NCBI GenBank assembly: GCA_022496185.1
Contig: WTXG01000034.1
Location: 207,266-271,265, forward strand
Source of the DNA: Multifurca ochricompacta
Taxonomy: Eukaryota; Basidiomycota; Agaricomycetes; Russulales; Russulaceae
DNA length: 64,000 bases
Reading direction: 5' to 3'
Within the stretch, counting starts at the first letter, position 1, and the number at the start of each line of letters is the position of its first letter. Below, piece after piece: positions 19,927 to 31,719 of this stretch. Made by a program: the position numbers and the translations under genes. Under the pieces are notes generated by a model. That model worked only from the letters and a program-made list of their open reading frames with translations. It was not told the DNA's origin and searched no databases.

Positions 19927-22747
19927 ATGATGCGGCCTTCATTCGAGCATTAATCTCACACCATGTATTCAGGTCGCCTATAAGAGCAATGACAATATCT
20001 GTTCCTTTACATGGAGTGAGGAAAAAGGCCAATATAGAAGCACTTGTTGACAGTGGTGCAACTGAAAATTTCATAAACTACAAAACAGTAATCAGACATC
20101 GACTCCCCACCAAACAGTTAACTATTCCAAAACGATTACAAAATGCAGATGGCTCCCCAAATGCCACACGAAATATCACGCAATGCATCAATCTCAGCAT
20201 CACCACAAATAACAAAACACAACGGCACTGTTTTTATGTAGCATCAATCGGAATTGATGACATGATCCTGGGATATCCGTGGTTTGCAGCAAACAACCCC
20301 CAGATAGATTGGACAGAAGGACGTCTTACCGAAGATATCTATTTTGATCTACCATCAGAACACATGAAACGGCTCAACATCGCTCAAGAGTTAGCAATCA
20401 AGGCTAAAGATAAGATCGAACGATCTTGGGATCAAGTCATCCCACCAGAGTACCATCGCCACCAGAAAGTATTTAGTGATCAAGAAGCACAGTGGTTCCC
20501 AGAGGCCCAACCTTGGGATCACTGAATTGAATTAAAACCAGATGCACCCTCGACACTAGATTGTAAGATCTACCCATTAGGGCCAGGAGAACAGGACGCA
20601 TTAAACAAGTTCCTAGAAGAACACTTGCAGAAGGGATACATCAAAGAGTCCAAATCGCCTTACGCATCACCCTTTTTCTTTATCAAGAAGAAGGATGGGA
20701 AGCTTAGACCAGTCCAGGACTATTGCAAACTCAATAATTGGACCATCCAGAATACATATCCACTTCCGCTAATCCCTGAACTTATAGATCGCATTTGTGG
20801 GAGCACATTATTCACTAAGATGGATGTCTGCTGGGGGTATAACAATATCCAAATAGTTCCTGAGGACAGATGGAAGGCAGCCTTTAAAACAAATTGTGGC
20901 TTGTATGAACCAAATGTTATGTTCTTTGGACTCATGAACTCTCCAGCAACATTCCAGACTATGATGAATGCAGAATTCAGAGAGGAACTGAACGAACAAG
21001 ATGAAGCTGGAAAGGCTTGGTTCACTGTCTACATGGATGATATCCTTATTCACACCAATCATAATCTACGAGATCATCAGGCTAAAGTCCATCGCGTCTT
21101 AGATAAACTCAGTAAACTGGATCTTTATCTCAAACCAGAAAAATGTGCCTTTGAGCAAACACATCGAATACCTAGGGCTCATTTTAGAAGCAAATCAAGT
21201 GCACATGGATCCAGTTAAAGTGGAGGGCATCGCAACCTGGAAAATGCCTACCACAGTAAAGGAAATTTGCTTGTTCCTTGGCTTCTGCCAATTCTATCAG
21301 TGGTTTATCCAGGGATTTAGTAAAATCGCAGCTCCATTGAACGCGCTTACTAGTTCCAGAAACCCCTGGAAGTGGACAGAGATTGAACAGAAGGCATTTG
21401 ACGATCTCAAGCAACGTGTGACCTCGCAACCAGTATTAATGCAACCAGACTTTGAAGAGCCCTTTATTGTGGATGCAGATGCCTCAGGCTATGCTCTTGG
21501 GGCAACTCTAAGTCAAAAGGACTCAGAAGGATGACTACATCCAATTGCCTACTTGTCAAAAACTCTAGATGTTACACAGCGGAACTGGGACATCTACAAT
21601 CACGAACTATTCGCTATCATTATCGTGTTTAGATTGTGGCGTCAATACCTTCTTGGTGCCAAACATAAAGTTCAAGTCCCACCAATCACAATAATCTCCA
21701 GTACTTCAAGGAACCCCAGAAACTCAATCGGTGACAGGCTAGATGGCTCCAGGAGCTCGCAGATTTTGACTTTATGCTTGAGCATGTCCCAGGAAAACTT
21801 CATACAGTTGCCAACATGCTCTCGCGCTGACCAGATGCGGACTGTGGAATAGATGATAATGACGAAGTCACAGTCCTACCAGCAGATTTATTCATTAAAG
21901 CGATGCAGTCGGTGAAGCTTCCCTTCCCCACTACCCTTCCAGAACAACATGAGATTCTACAATGGTACCACAATCATGTGTTAGCAGGACACCCAGGAAT
22001 CGACAAAACCACACGCAGAGTACAGCGCAAGTATGAAGGAAGAGATCTGAAGGATTTTGTACAAGAATATGTCTGAGGATGCGTGAAATGCCAGGAAAAT
22101 AAGCCAAAACTCACAAAGAAAGTGCCGATCTTTCCATTAGATGTACCGGCAACTGATGGCCCGTTTCAATATATTGCTATGGATCTCATCACGGATCTCC
22201 CACCGGCTGGGAAGCATGACGCGATACTCACAATTGTAGATCAAGGGTGTTCTAAGGCAGCTAAATTCATTCCGTGCTCTAAGGATATCACTGGTGAAGG
22301 TGTTGCTACCCTCTACTACTGCCATCTCTTCCCGTTCTTTGGTGTTCCATGACATATAATCTCCGATCGAGATCTGCGATTTACATCGCACTTCTCGTGC
22401 GCCCTTACCAAGATTCTTCAGATCCAACAAAATCTATCTATGGCATTTCACCCTCGGACAGATGGATCTAGTGAATGTATGAATCTTTGGCTTGAACAGT
22501 ACTTGTGACTCTGGATAAGTGATGATCAATATAAGTGGCCAGACTATCTACCGCTGGTGGAATATGTACACAATTCTTGGCCGCATGATAAAACAAAAAT
22601 ATCCCCACATGCGCTCATCCATGGCATGCAATTTGACTGGAAGGCTGAAGCTAGTGACACTGATGTTCCACAGGTTGATGAGCACATGCGTAATCTACGC
22701 GACACTCAATCTTGTGCAGAACACACATTCCAAATGACTACGGATCT
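19923..22747 (+). pseudogene. GypX pol, N-terminal and central part, decayed
   Basis: Protease with LVDSGATENF (Asp codon 20049-20051), RT with SPYASPFFFIKKKDGKLRPVQDY and YMDDIL (20030-region to 21041; YMDD at 21030-21041), RNase H (DADASGYALGATL), zinc-binding and core integrase (AMDLITDLPP, ISDRDLRFTS, HPRTDGSSECM). TGA codons stand at 20523, 21532, 21828, 22074, 22350 and 22506, plus a frameshift near 21150. Four of the TGAs replace an Arg seen in Gyp1 or Gyp3. Cut at 22748-22752 by Gyp1; the rest is at 30824-31284. Confidence 0.88.
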
Positions 22748-22752
22748 ATCGG

Positions 22753-23334
22753 TGTTACGAACAGGGCCCAGCAGCCCTATTTTCTTCACTCTCCCCAACC
22801 GGGATCCCACTCGTCCACCAACCCTCCACTTCCTTATTATGTCCCCCTCCTGGGACCCCTCACATGCATTGCTTCCATCCCCGTGACCGTTGTTTGAACC
22901 TGTGTACCTACTGTTTGCCTATGCTTGTTCTTTCTTATCTCCTTATCTTTACGACCGGACATTTACTTAATTCCCTATCAGAAGCAAGGCTTTACGCCGT
23001 CCGCTTTCGCATCTTTGGGCCCACATGACTCCAATATCCTTATCTATAGACGCCCATCTGTTTACGTATATAAGTCTGTCTTAGCTACACTGTAGGCCTC
23101 AGACTCGACTTATTGAATACATTGGTGTTTGTCTTTTGGACTCTCCCTTGAATCCTCTGACTCGTCTGTCTCAGTGCTTTCGGCACTTTCCGCTTAACAT
23201 CGTCTTAGGGAACAGCCCCTTCGACTTTGACTCTTTCTCTTGAAACTCCAAGAGGCCTTATTGGTCTCTTATCTGAAACTCTTGAACCCTGCTGTCGCAC
23301 AAGTCGTGCAGAACGTCTCACACCGGACGTAACA
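22753..23334 (+). repeat. LTR-G, 5' LTR of Gyp1
   Basis: 582 bp, TGTTACGAACAG...CGGACGTAACA. TATATAAG near 23080 and a TTGAATACAT block near 23115 mark the probable promoter and RNA processing region. Pairs with 30237-30818. Confidence 0.95.
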
Positions 23335-23364
23335 TCAAGTCAAGTCTCTCACAGTGGCTTCCAG

Positions 23365-23566
23365 CCGCAGTCAGACCCTCTTCTGAGAAGAGCTCATCGA
23401 GCGCAGAGACGAGAATAATCTTTCACAGCAAGTACTTGGCTCTGCCGCCTGGAAAGACTTTGAGTCCGAGTTTGGATACTACGTCTATCACGACGGAAGA
23501 TACCAACCGGTAGAATACGACGACGAGAAAAGAGTTTGGTACTGTATCCGATACTCGGATAGCTGA
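23365..23566 (+). CDS. Short ORF or gag N-terminal segment before gag, closed by TGA
   Basis: Codons in the gag frame read ELIERRDENNLSQQ, then FESEFGYYVYHDGRYQP and EYDDEKRVWY, ending at TGA 23564-23566. The same peptide, in the same frame relation, is found in Gyp2 (51460-51650, minus) with a TGA at the same place (preceding HSWVTT). The start codon is not clear (a TGA also precedes GAAGAGCTC in Gyp1). It is either a separate leader peptide or the true Gag N-terminus joined by readthrough. I do not recognise a domain in it. Confidence 0.45.
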
Positions 23567-24868
23567 CACTCTTGGGTCACTACAAGACCTGCCCCACCCG
23601 AATTTGGACTAGGCCCATGGAGAGAAAACCCTCCAGCCATTGTCACAGACTCTGAACCAGAAGAGTATGTAGAAGAACCCAGTGAAGAAGAAGCACCAGC
23701 ATTAGCAACGTCTACGCCTCTGGTTGCACCAGAAGTTGTCAGGATCAGAGCCCCTGCATTGACAACCCCACAGATATCGATACAGTCTGCACATACCATT
23801 GTCCCATCCCACCAAACCATGTCCACCATCACCGCCCAACTCCCAGATCCCGCCCCGCCAGCCCCTGCGGTGGCACTGCCAAACATTCCTCCCCCATCGG
23901 GACGACTGTCAGGAGTGCTACCCCAGACATTCACAGGGGATCGCTCGCAAAGCAAGAAGTTCATGTTGGAGTTCACAACCTTCAAGAACTTCAACCATGA
24001 CGTCCCACAGATTGTCAACCCATTCCAGCGTGCCAATCTGTTCCTCTCCCTCATCCGAGGAGACGCAGTAGACGACTGGACTATGGAGCAGTTGGAGTGG
24101 CTCAATGAACAAGTTGAAAGTGGGCGTTGTACCACGAGTGAAGGCCTTTGGGAGACCATCGCCGAAAGGTTCAAAGACGCTTTCACAGACGGGCAGGCCA
24201 AGCAGAAGGCAGCCCGAGAGTTGAAATCCCTTAAAATGGAAAAAGGCGAATTGGATGCATACATCGCCAAGTTTAGGAGTTTGGCCAATAGAGCCGGCTA
24301 TGACACAGATGAGGAGGCCACACTGGACCTCTTCTTGCAAGGACTACCCAACCCACTAGTCAAGAACATTATACAGTTCCATCATCCCCATGATTGGGAC
24401 ACTTGGGTTGATGCTGCCCGACGACAGCAGCAGGATTATCTGGACTTCCAGACATGGTTTGGAGTCGACACAAAAAAGGGAAAGACCCGAGACCAGTGGA
24501 AAGCTGCCTTCAGAGTCAAGCCTGTCCAGCATACCCAGCGGGATCCAAACACTATGGATACCTCTGCGGATCGAGCCCGAGCTAGGGCAGCACTCACAGA
24601 AGATGAGCGGCAGGCGTTAATGAAGGAAGGGCGATGCTTTCGCTGCAGAGCATTGGGACACATGTCTCGAGATTGTCCCAAAAAGGGGGCACACATCGCC
24701 GGGGCAACCACTACATCAGAAAGCCCCGCTCAGAATAACCCGCCCACTGTAGACAAAAGATCAAAAGAGGAGAAGGCCCAGGACATATGGGCTAATATGA
24801 TGAAAGAGAGCAAGGAAGTGCACGCCATTTTGGTAGAAAAAGCATTTGCAAAAAAGGATTTTTGTTAG
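23567..24868 (+). CDS. Gyp1 gag
   Basis: Open from the TGA at 23564 to TAG at 24866. It has an acidic, proline-rich N-terminal part, a retrotransposon-Gag domain (FTTFKNFNHDVPQIVNPFQRA...LFLQGLPNPLVKNIIQF) and a zinc knuckle CFRCRALGHMSRDC (24635-24676). No in-frame ATG before the Gag core was identified with confidence; the start may lie in the segment upstream of the TGA. It ends KKDFC, whereas Gyp2 reads on for about 20 codons. Gag assembles the particle and packages RNA. Confidence 0.85.
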   Translation, partial: HSWVTTRPAPPEFGLGPWRENPPAIVTDSEPEEYVEEPSEEEAPALATSTPLVAPEVVRIRAPALTTPQISIQSAHTIVPSHQTMSTITAQLPDPAPPAPAVALPNIPPPSGRLSGVLPQTFTGDRSQSKKFMLEFTTFKNFNHDVPQIVNPFQRANLFLSLIRGDAVDDWTMEQLEWLNEQVESGRCTTSEGLWETIAERFKDAFTDGQAKQKAARELKSLKMEKGELDAYIAKFRSLANRAGYDTDEEATLDLFLQGLPNPLVKNIIQFHHPHDWDTWVDAARRQQQDYLDFQTWFGVDTKKGKTRDQWKAAFRVKPVQHTQRDPNTMDTSADRARARAALTEDERQALMKEGRCFRCRALGHMSRDCPKKGAHIAGATTTSESPAQNNPPTVDKRSKEEKAQDIWANMMKESKEVHAILVEKAFAKKDFC

Positions 24869-25064
24869 GCTCAAACCCATCGGCCTGGGCAAGAGCACTC
24901 CATGTCACCTCTGTGTATGCTAGTTGATTCAAATCGTTAAAAATACCAGTTCATTTTGAAACTACACAGAGGACGGCCGACTGAGATATCTTAGTGGACT
25001 CTGGAGCCACAGACAATTTCATTCACCTGTGTCTGATTAAAACAATGGGTCTGGGAAGGCTGGC
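24869..25064 (+). pseudogene. Gyp1 pol, protease start, with two TGA codons
   Basis: Matches Gyp3 pol from the gag junction to the protease (KIPVHFET, VDSGATDNFI, with the catalytic Asp codon at 24997-24999). TGA at 24925 and 24982 replace the Arg of YTSRFK and ADRDIL in Gyp3. The solo LTR-G follows at 25065, after the duplicated ctggc. Confidence 0.85.
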
Positions 25065-25653
25065 TGTTACGTCCGGTGCGGGACGTTCCACACGACTTGT
25101 GTGACAGTGCGATTCGTAGGTTCAGGTAAGAAACCAATAAGGTCTCTTGGAGTTCAAGTGGGACAAGTCAAAGTCAAAGGGGCACGTCCCTAAGACAATG
25201 TTGAATGGAAAGGTGCCAGAAGCACCTGGGACACTGAGTTTAGAGAGTTAAAGGGGGTGTCCGGAAGACAAGCACCGATGTATTCAATAAGTCAAGTCTG
25301 GAGTCTACAAGGTAGATACAGCGGACTTATATACGTAAGTAAACGGGCGTCTACGAGATAAGGATAACGAGGTCAGGTGGGCCCAAATATACGAAAGCGG
25401 AGGGCGTAGAGCCTGGCTTCTGATAGGGTATTAAGTAAGTGTCCGGTCGTAAAGATAAAGAGATACGAGATAACGATAAGGGCAAACATAGGTATACAGC
25501 GAGTCAACTAGCACAAAGGAGGTTACGGGGATGGCAGGAGAGCACGTGAGGGATCCCACGATGGAGACGTGATCTGGTAGTGAAGAGTAGGCAGCAAGGA
25601 GGGGTCGTCGTTGGGTAGGAAGAAAAAGACAGGAAGAGACGGGGTTCGTAACA
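25065..25653 (-). repeat. Solo LTR-G inserted in Gyp1 pol
   Basis: 589 bp, TGTTACGTCCGG...GTTCGTAACA, target duplication ctggc (25060-25064, 25654-25658). Opposite orientation to Gyp1's own LTRs. It resembles the Gyp3 LTR closely, so it may derive from that sublineage. Confidence 0.94.
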
Positions 25654-28600
25654 CTGGCACTTCCCCAGGAAAAGAACATCTGGAATATTGATGGGACAGC
25701 CAATCGTGCTGGAAAAATCACCCATTACACGGACTTGAATGTCCAGGTCGGAGAAACAACAAAGGTTATTCGCTTCTTGATTACGGATTTAGGAGACGAG
25801 GACCTTATCCTGGGATATCCATGGCTTGCAGCCTTTGAACCAAAGATTAACTGGGCTGATGCAACCATGGATAAAGATTCATACCCAACCATCGTCACGT
25901 CACTGGGTTACGATTATGCAATCCGACATCCAGTAGTCAGGACCATACGAACAGAAGAAAGGGATGACCCTGGTCGATGCTATGTCACCAAAGCATCAGA
26001 ACTGGCCCAGAAGGCTGTGCAGGGACAGGCCGAGAAGACTTACCATGACGTAGTGCCAAGTGTCTATCAGCGACACTGGAGGGTATTCTCTGAAGAAGAG
26101 TCACAGCGCTTTCCCCCGGAGCAACCATGGGACCACGCCATTGACCTCCTCCCAGATGCGCCGGCCGTGATAGACTGCAAAGTCTACCTGCTATCCCAGA
26201 CTGAACAGGCAGCACTTACCGACTTCCTCGAAGAACATTTGGCAAAGGGATACATCTGCCCATCCAAGTCACAATATGCTTCACCTTTCTTCTTCATCAA
26301 GAAGAAGGATGGAAAGCTGCGACCAGTCCAGGATTACCGAAAGATCAATATGTACACCGTGAAGAATGCCTATCCCCTACCTCTTATCTCCGAGCTTATT
26401 GACGTCATGCGGGATAAATCCCTCTTTTCAAAAATGGACGTACGCTGGGGTTATAACAATGTTCGGATCAAGGAAGGCAATCAATGCAAAGCGGCATTTA
26501 AGACGAACCAAGGACTGTTTGAACCAAATGTCATGTTCTTTGGGCTTACAAATTCGCCAGCGACATTCCAATCCATGATGAATCATATCTTCCGAGATCT
26601 CATCCTCACCGGCGAAGTAGTCGTCTACATGGACGACATTTTGGTCGCGACCGCCAATGACCTGGATCACCACCGTAAACGAGTACATCAGGTGCTGGAT
26701 ATATTACATGAACATGATCTGTACCTCAAACCTGCGAAGTGCTCCTTTGAACAGCAGAGCGTGGAATATTTGGGAGTGATTCTGGAGGGAGGGCAAGTGC
26801 ATATGGACCCTGTCAAAGTACAAGGGATTCGGGAGTGGCCAACGCCGACTTGTGTCAAGGATGTCCGGTCCTTCATTGGGTTCTGCAACTTCTATCGGCG
26901 TTTTGTTAAAGGATTCTCGGGCATAGCACGACCACTAAATGACCTCCTGAAAAAGGATGTACCATGGCGTTGGAATGCTGAACAACAGCAAGCATTCAAA
27001 CGGATTAGAGACCTGGTTGGCTCAGAACCCGTACTCATTCAACCGGATCTAAGTTGTCCCTTCGAGTTAGAAGTGGATGCCTCCCACTTCACAAATGGGG
27101 CGGTGTTATATCAAAGGGACAGTCTGCAAGTGCTTCACCCCGTGGCATACTACTCAGAAACCTTTTCATCTGCTGAATGGAATTACGACATCTGGGACCG
27201 AGAACTCCTGGCCATAGTCAAAGCACTACGACATTGGCAGCCATACCTGGCAGGAAATCCCCATAAAACAGTCATCTACACGGACCATTCTAACCTGTTG
27301 TACTGGAAAGAACCCCATAAAATCAGCCAACATGTCACGCGGGAAGTCCTAGAGCTTGAGGAATACAACTTTACCCTGAAGCACATTGCAGGAAGTCAAA
27401 ATGCATGAGCGGATGCGCTATCATGGAGACCAGACATGCACACTGGAGAGGACGATAACGACCATGTAACTGTCCTACCAGAAGAAGTATTCGCAAAGAC
27501 AGCCGTAGTCAGCCTTCATGATATGGACCTATGGGCACAAGTTTCACAAAACATGAACCCAGAACTATGCCATTCTTGGGCTGATGCACATAACTTGAAA
27601 GAAATCAATGGTCTCTGGTGGAAGGACGGCGATAGACTGGTTGTCACCGGTGGCGACAACATTAAGAGGGGGGTGATCCATTTTCATCACGACCTTCCCT
27701 CCGCTGGCCATCCAGGCATTGCCAACACCTACGCCCTGACCAAGAGAGACTATTGGTGGCCCAATATGAAAAAGGACATCGAGAGCTACGTACGAGGATG
27801 CGCATCATGTCAAGCAAACAAGGTGAACACGCACCCAAAAGTTCCACCAATGCTCCCCATTACTCCCACAACATCGACCCCTTTCCAGACCATCGCCATG
27901 GACTTCATTGTCAAGCTGCCCAAATCACAAGGCTTCGACACTATCCTTACAATCACAGACCATGATTGCTCCAAAGCGGCCCTCTTCATTCCCTGCAACG
28001 AAACTATCACAGCTGAAGGAGTGGCGAAACTATACCTGAACCATGTATACCGTCACTACGGACTCCCTAAGAAGATCATCTCTGATAGAGATACCCGCTT
28101 TACATCGGCATTTGCAAGAGCCCTATGCAAGACGCTAGATATCACACAGAACATTTCAACAGCATACCACCCACAGACAGACGGACAGTCCGAGCAGACG
28201 AACCAATGGTTGGAACAATATCTCCGGTTTTGGTGCAACAGCAGACAGGACGATTGGGCAGAATGGCTATCAACGGCAGAATTTGCTCATAACTCGTGGC
28301 CCAATGGGACGACAAAATCCACCCCTTTCTCCCTTATCATGGGATGGACTCCACGCACCACATGGACAGATAAGCCCATCAACGTCCCGTCAGTAACCGA
28401 ACGGATAGGCCAATGGGAAGAGCTGCGACAATCGGCCAATGAGAACCTAGTAAAGGCACAACAGCTTCTGGCAGCACAGCCAAGCACATTCACACCTTAT
28501 TGGACCAATGACTGGGTATGGCTCGAGGGCAGAAACATTCACACGTCACACCCCTCGGCCAAACTAGCGCCCCGACGTCACGGACCCTTCCAGATCACAA

Positions 28601-28941
28601 GGAAGCTGTCAGATGTATCTTACGAATTGCAGTTACCGCCGAAATGGAAGATCCATCCAGTCTTCCATGCAAAACTTCTGACCCCTTACAAGGAAACCTC
28701 CATTCATGGAGAGAACTTCCCGAGACCCCCGCCTGACCTTATTGATGGCGAAGAAGAATGGGAAGTGGAGCGCATTCTAGACTCCAAGCGACAAGGCCGA
28801 GGGCGCAAGCTGTATTACCTGATCAAGTGGAAAGGTTTCCCAGACTCTGACAACTCGTGGGAACCAGCCGGGGATATTTCTGCCCCGGAGCTGATTGCAG
28901 AGTTCCACTTACGACATCCCCAAGTGCCTAAGAATAGTTAA
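25654..28941 (+). pseudogene. Gyp1 pol: protease end, RT, RNase H, integrase, chromodomain
   Basis: Two long open stretches separated by one TGA at 27406 (NA-stop-ADALS, Arg in Gyp3). RT: FFFIKKKDGKLRPVQDYRK, FSKMDVRWGYNN, YMDDIL (26626-26637). RNase H: ELEVDASHFTNGAVL, YTDHSNL. Integrase: HHDLPSAGHPG...CASCQ zinc site, AMDFIVKLP, ISDRDTRFTS, TDGQSEQTNQ. A chromodomain closes the protein (EWEVERILDS...YYLIKWKGFPDSDNSWEP), which in chromoviruses guides integration to marked chromatin. Catalytic residues are intact; only the TGA and the upstream LTR disable it. Confidence 0.92.
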
Positions 28942-29011
28942 AAGGAGGACAGACTCCCGACCTTTTCCCCAGAACAAAGCTTCACCAGCAACGTCCTAAC
29001 CACAAACCAAT

Positions 29012-30205
29012 ATGTCCTCATCCTTCATTGCTGCCTCTGCTGCCGTCGATGCCTTCGCTGCCACCACCGTGGTCGTGGAAGCCTTCCCCTCCGCCCATCC
29101 CTCTACTCGTCCCTCCTCTCCTATTGACTACGACGCTGCCGAAGAACGTGTCAAGAACCAGTCGCCCAATCCAGACAATGACTTCACCCACTCCAAAGAA
29201 CCCCACCCAAACGACCTCCTTGGGATGGAACAAGATGATGACGTGCCCGAATTTCCATTCTTCGCCAACAATCCCAACTCCTCCATGTACTTTCCACTAG
29301 AGATTACGATGGCTGATGGAACAAAGGAAATAGCTAAGTACATATTCTACACCAATGGAGGAATGGATGTCGCAGGCTGCATGAAGAAGGACGGGCCCGT
29401 CTATGGAGCCCCGGTTTATTTGGAAGAACAATACACAGGGCGCCTTCATCACACGATGAGCAACGAACAACTGGGGCATCTCATGGCCGACGACCCCCGA
29501 GCCTTTGCAATCGATGAGGTGTTGAACGATATGCGACTTCCGCGTCTCAAAGCTGAAGTAATGAGACTGCGGAAGACACTCACACTCCGCACCACACTCA
29601 ACACCCAGTACAAGGAGTATGCGAAGCAGATGACAAGGCTCACGAGAGGCATGTTTCAAGTCGAGCAGGAATTGACGGAGATTAGAAAGAGGTTGGAAAT
29701 AGGGGACGCATACCAGACCATTGCAGAGAGGTACGCCGACACGTACGCCTGACCCCTTCCCCCACGATCGCTAGGAGCAGCACCCCAACTGCTGCCTAAC
29801 CGATTTGAGATGCCACGGATGCATGAGAACCCCTGAGGCGAGACATGTTGGCAATGCGATAGCAAGTATCACATCAGCTGGAACTGCCCCCTCAATCGCA
29901 AATGGTGCCGACACTGTCGCAGCAACCTCCATTGGAGCAGGTACTGCATTTTCCGGCGTTTGGGAGTCGCCCCCACTATTGTCAACCCTTCGGGATGGTG
30001 TGGGAAGTGTCTGCGACATAACGCGGGTCATCGTGAACTCGACTGTCCAGTATACGATCTGTGCCGTCAGTGCGGACGGCGCGGCCCATACGGTTTCCTA
30101 CGCACACACCAATGTGCGGCGGACGAAACTTACACCATGGAGGACCGAAATCTGGCAGATGATTATGTGGACTTGGTACAAGATGATGATGGTGCGCGTT
30201 TCTAG
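29012..30205 (+). pseudogene. Gyp1 ORF3: coiled-coil, multi-zinc-knuckle protein, two TGA codons
   Basis: Starts at ATG 29012, 70 nt after pol ends. Homologous along its length to the intact 410-aa protein in Gyp3 (58337-59569). TGA at 29750 (TYA-stop-PLPP) and 29834 (NP-stop-GE) replace Arg codons of Gyp3. The remaining sequence keeps all four zinc-binding modules (CWQC...C, CRHC...C, CGKC...C, CRQC...C) and the acidic tail to TAG at 30203. I know no function for it; see the Gyp3 entry. Confidence 0.85.
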
Positions 30206-30236
30206 CTGGGTCAGCTCGAGCCAGAAGGGAGGGTGA

Positions 30237-30818
30237 TGTTACGAACAGGGCCCAGCAGCCCTATTTTCTTCACTCTCCCCAACCGGGATCCCACTCGTCC
30301 ACCAACCCTCCACTTCCTTATTATGTCCCCCTCCTGGGACCCCTCACATGCATTGCTTCCATCCCCGTGACCGTTGTTTGAACCTGTGTACCTACTGTTT
30401 GCCTATGCTTGTTCTTTCTTATCTCCTTATCTTTACGACCGGACATTTACTTAATTCCCTATCAGAAGCAAGGCTTTACGCCGTCTGCTTTCGCATCTTT
30501 GGGCCCACATGACTCCGATATCCTTATCTATAGACGCCCATCTGTTTACATATATAAGTCTGTCTTAGCTACACTGTAGGCCTCAGACTCGACTTATTGA
30601 ATACATCGGTGTTTGTCTTTTGGACTCTCCCTTGAATCCTCTGACTCGTCTGTCTCAGTGCTTTCGGCACTTTCCGCTTAACATCGTCTTAGGGAACAGC
30701 CCCTTCGACTTTGACTCTTTCTCTTGAAACTCCAAGAGGCCTTATTGGTCTCTTATCTGAAACTCTTGAACCCTGCTGTCGCACAAGTCGTGCAGAACGT
30801 CTCACACCGGACGTAACA
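30237..30818 (+). repeat. LTR-G, 3' LTR of Gyp1
   Basis: 582 bp, 578 identical to the 5' copy. Preceded by a purine tract. Followed by the duplicated atcgg and the rest of GypX pol. Confidence 0.95.
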
Positions 30819-30823
30819 ATCGG

Positions 30824-31284
30824 CCTGACTGCAACTCGAGATTGGCGCGCAGGTCTGGCTTGAAGGAAAGAACCTGAAAACACATTTCCCCTTGTCTAAA
30901 CTGGCCCCTCGTCGCTATGGGCCATTTGCCATCTCAGCATGTATTTCCCCTGTGGCCTATCGCTTAACTCTGCCGGACCACATGAAGATTCATAATGTAT
31001 TCCATATTGATCTTTTATCACCTTACTTGGAAACTGATGCTCATGGGCCTAACTACACGTGGCCCCCTCCTGATCTTATCAACCAAGAAGAAGAGTATGA
31101 AGTGGATGTGATTCTAAATCATCATACTTATGGACACGCAAAGAAACTCCAATACCTAGTCAGCTGGAAAGGTTATCCAGCCAGCAATAATTCTTGGGTC
31201 GATGAGGAAGATTGCCATGCACCAGATCTTATCAAGTCGTATGCTAGTTCACTATCCAGGCACCAGGGTTGGCACCAGTCTTGA
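30824..31284 (+). pseudogene. GypX pol, C-terminus with chromodomain
   Basis: Continues the integrase C-terminus (QVWLEGKNLKTHFPLSKLAPRRYGPF, IHNVFHIDLLSPY) and ends in a chromodomain (EYEVDVILNHHTYGHAKK...YLVSWKGYPASNNSWV) with TGA at 31282. Open throughout. The first part was separated by Gyp1 at 22747. Confidence 0.9.
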
Positions 31285-31719
31285 GAGGGGGGTAAATTCT
31301 GATGATCAAAGGCCCAATTTTGCTACTTTTCTTAACAGCTTCCACTTCCAGCAAATGCTTTGTCAAGACAGATCAAGATTCACATCTCTTATGGGCTTAT
31401 CCTTAGGCAACTCTCACGATCATGCAACCTAGGCAAAGATCACGCGTTATCATTATACTACTAGACAACTCAGATCTAATCTACCAAGAGCATGTTGACA
31501 ACGGCAGGCGGACCGGACTGGCCGCGATGTTCAAATGCAACTTATATCTTATCTAATATCACGCGCACCGACCAGAACTTCATGCGACCCTCCAATCAGA
31601 CAAGATTGGACGCTCTTGATGCCATCGACGACGCGAAGATCTCCACTTTCCCTGTGTATCACTGACGCGACTCAAATCAACTGAGCTTAGGGGCAAGCTC
31701 AACCATACAACAGGGGTGA
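31285..31719 (+). other. GypX 3' untranslated region
   Basis: Between the pol stop and the 3' LTR. Two purine-rich tracts are visible, GAGAGGGGGGTAAA at about 31285 and ACAGGGGTGA directly before the LTR; the latter is the likely plus-strand primer. No ORF of note, and no ORF3 as found in Gyp1-3. Confidence 0.6.

Larger units (their letters stand above)
22753..30818 (+). mobile_element. Gyp1: Ty3/gypsy chromodomain element with a third ORF
   Basis: 8066 bp with two 582-bp LTR-G copies differing at four bases, all CpG. Target duplication atcgg (22748-22752, 30819-30823). Order: gag, pol, ORF3. A solo LTR-G sits in the protease region. Five TGA codons interrupt pol and ORF3. Purine tract GAAGGGAGGGTGA directly precedes the 3' LTR. 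Young by LTR identity, but the coding capacity is already lost. Confidence 0.95.
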
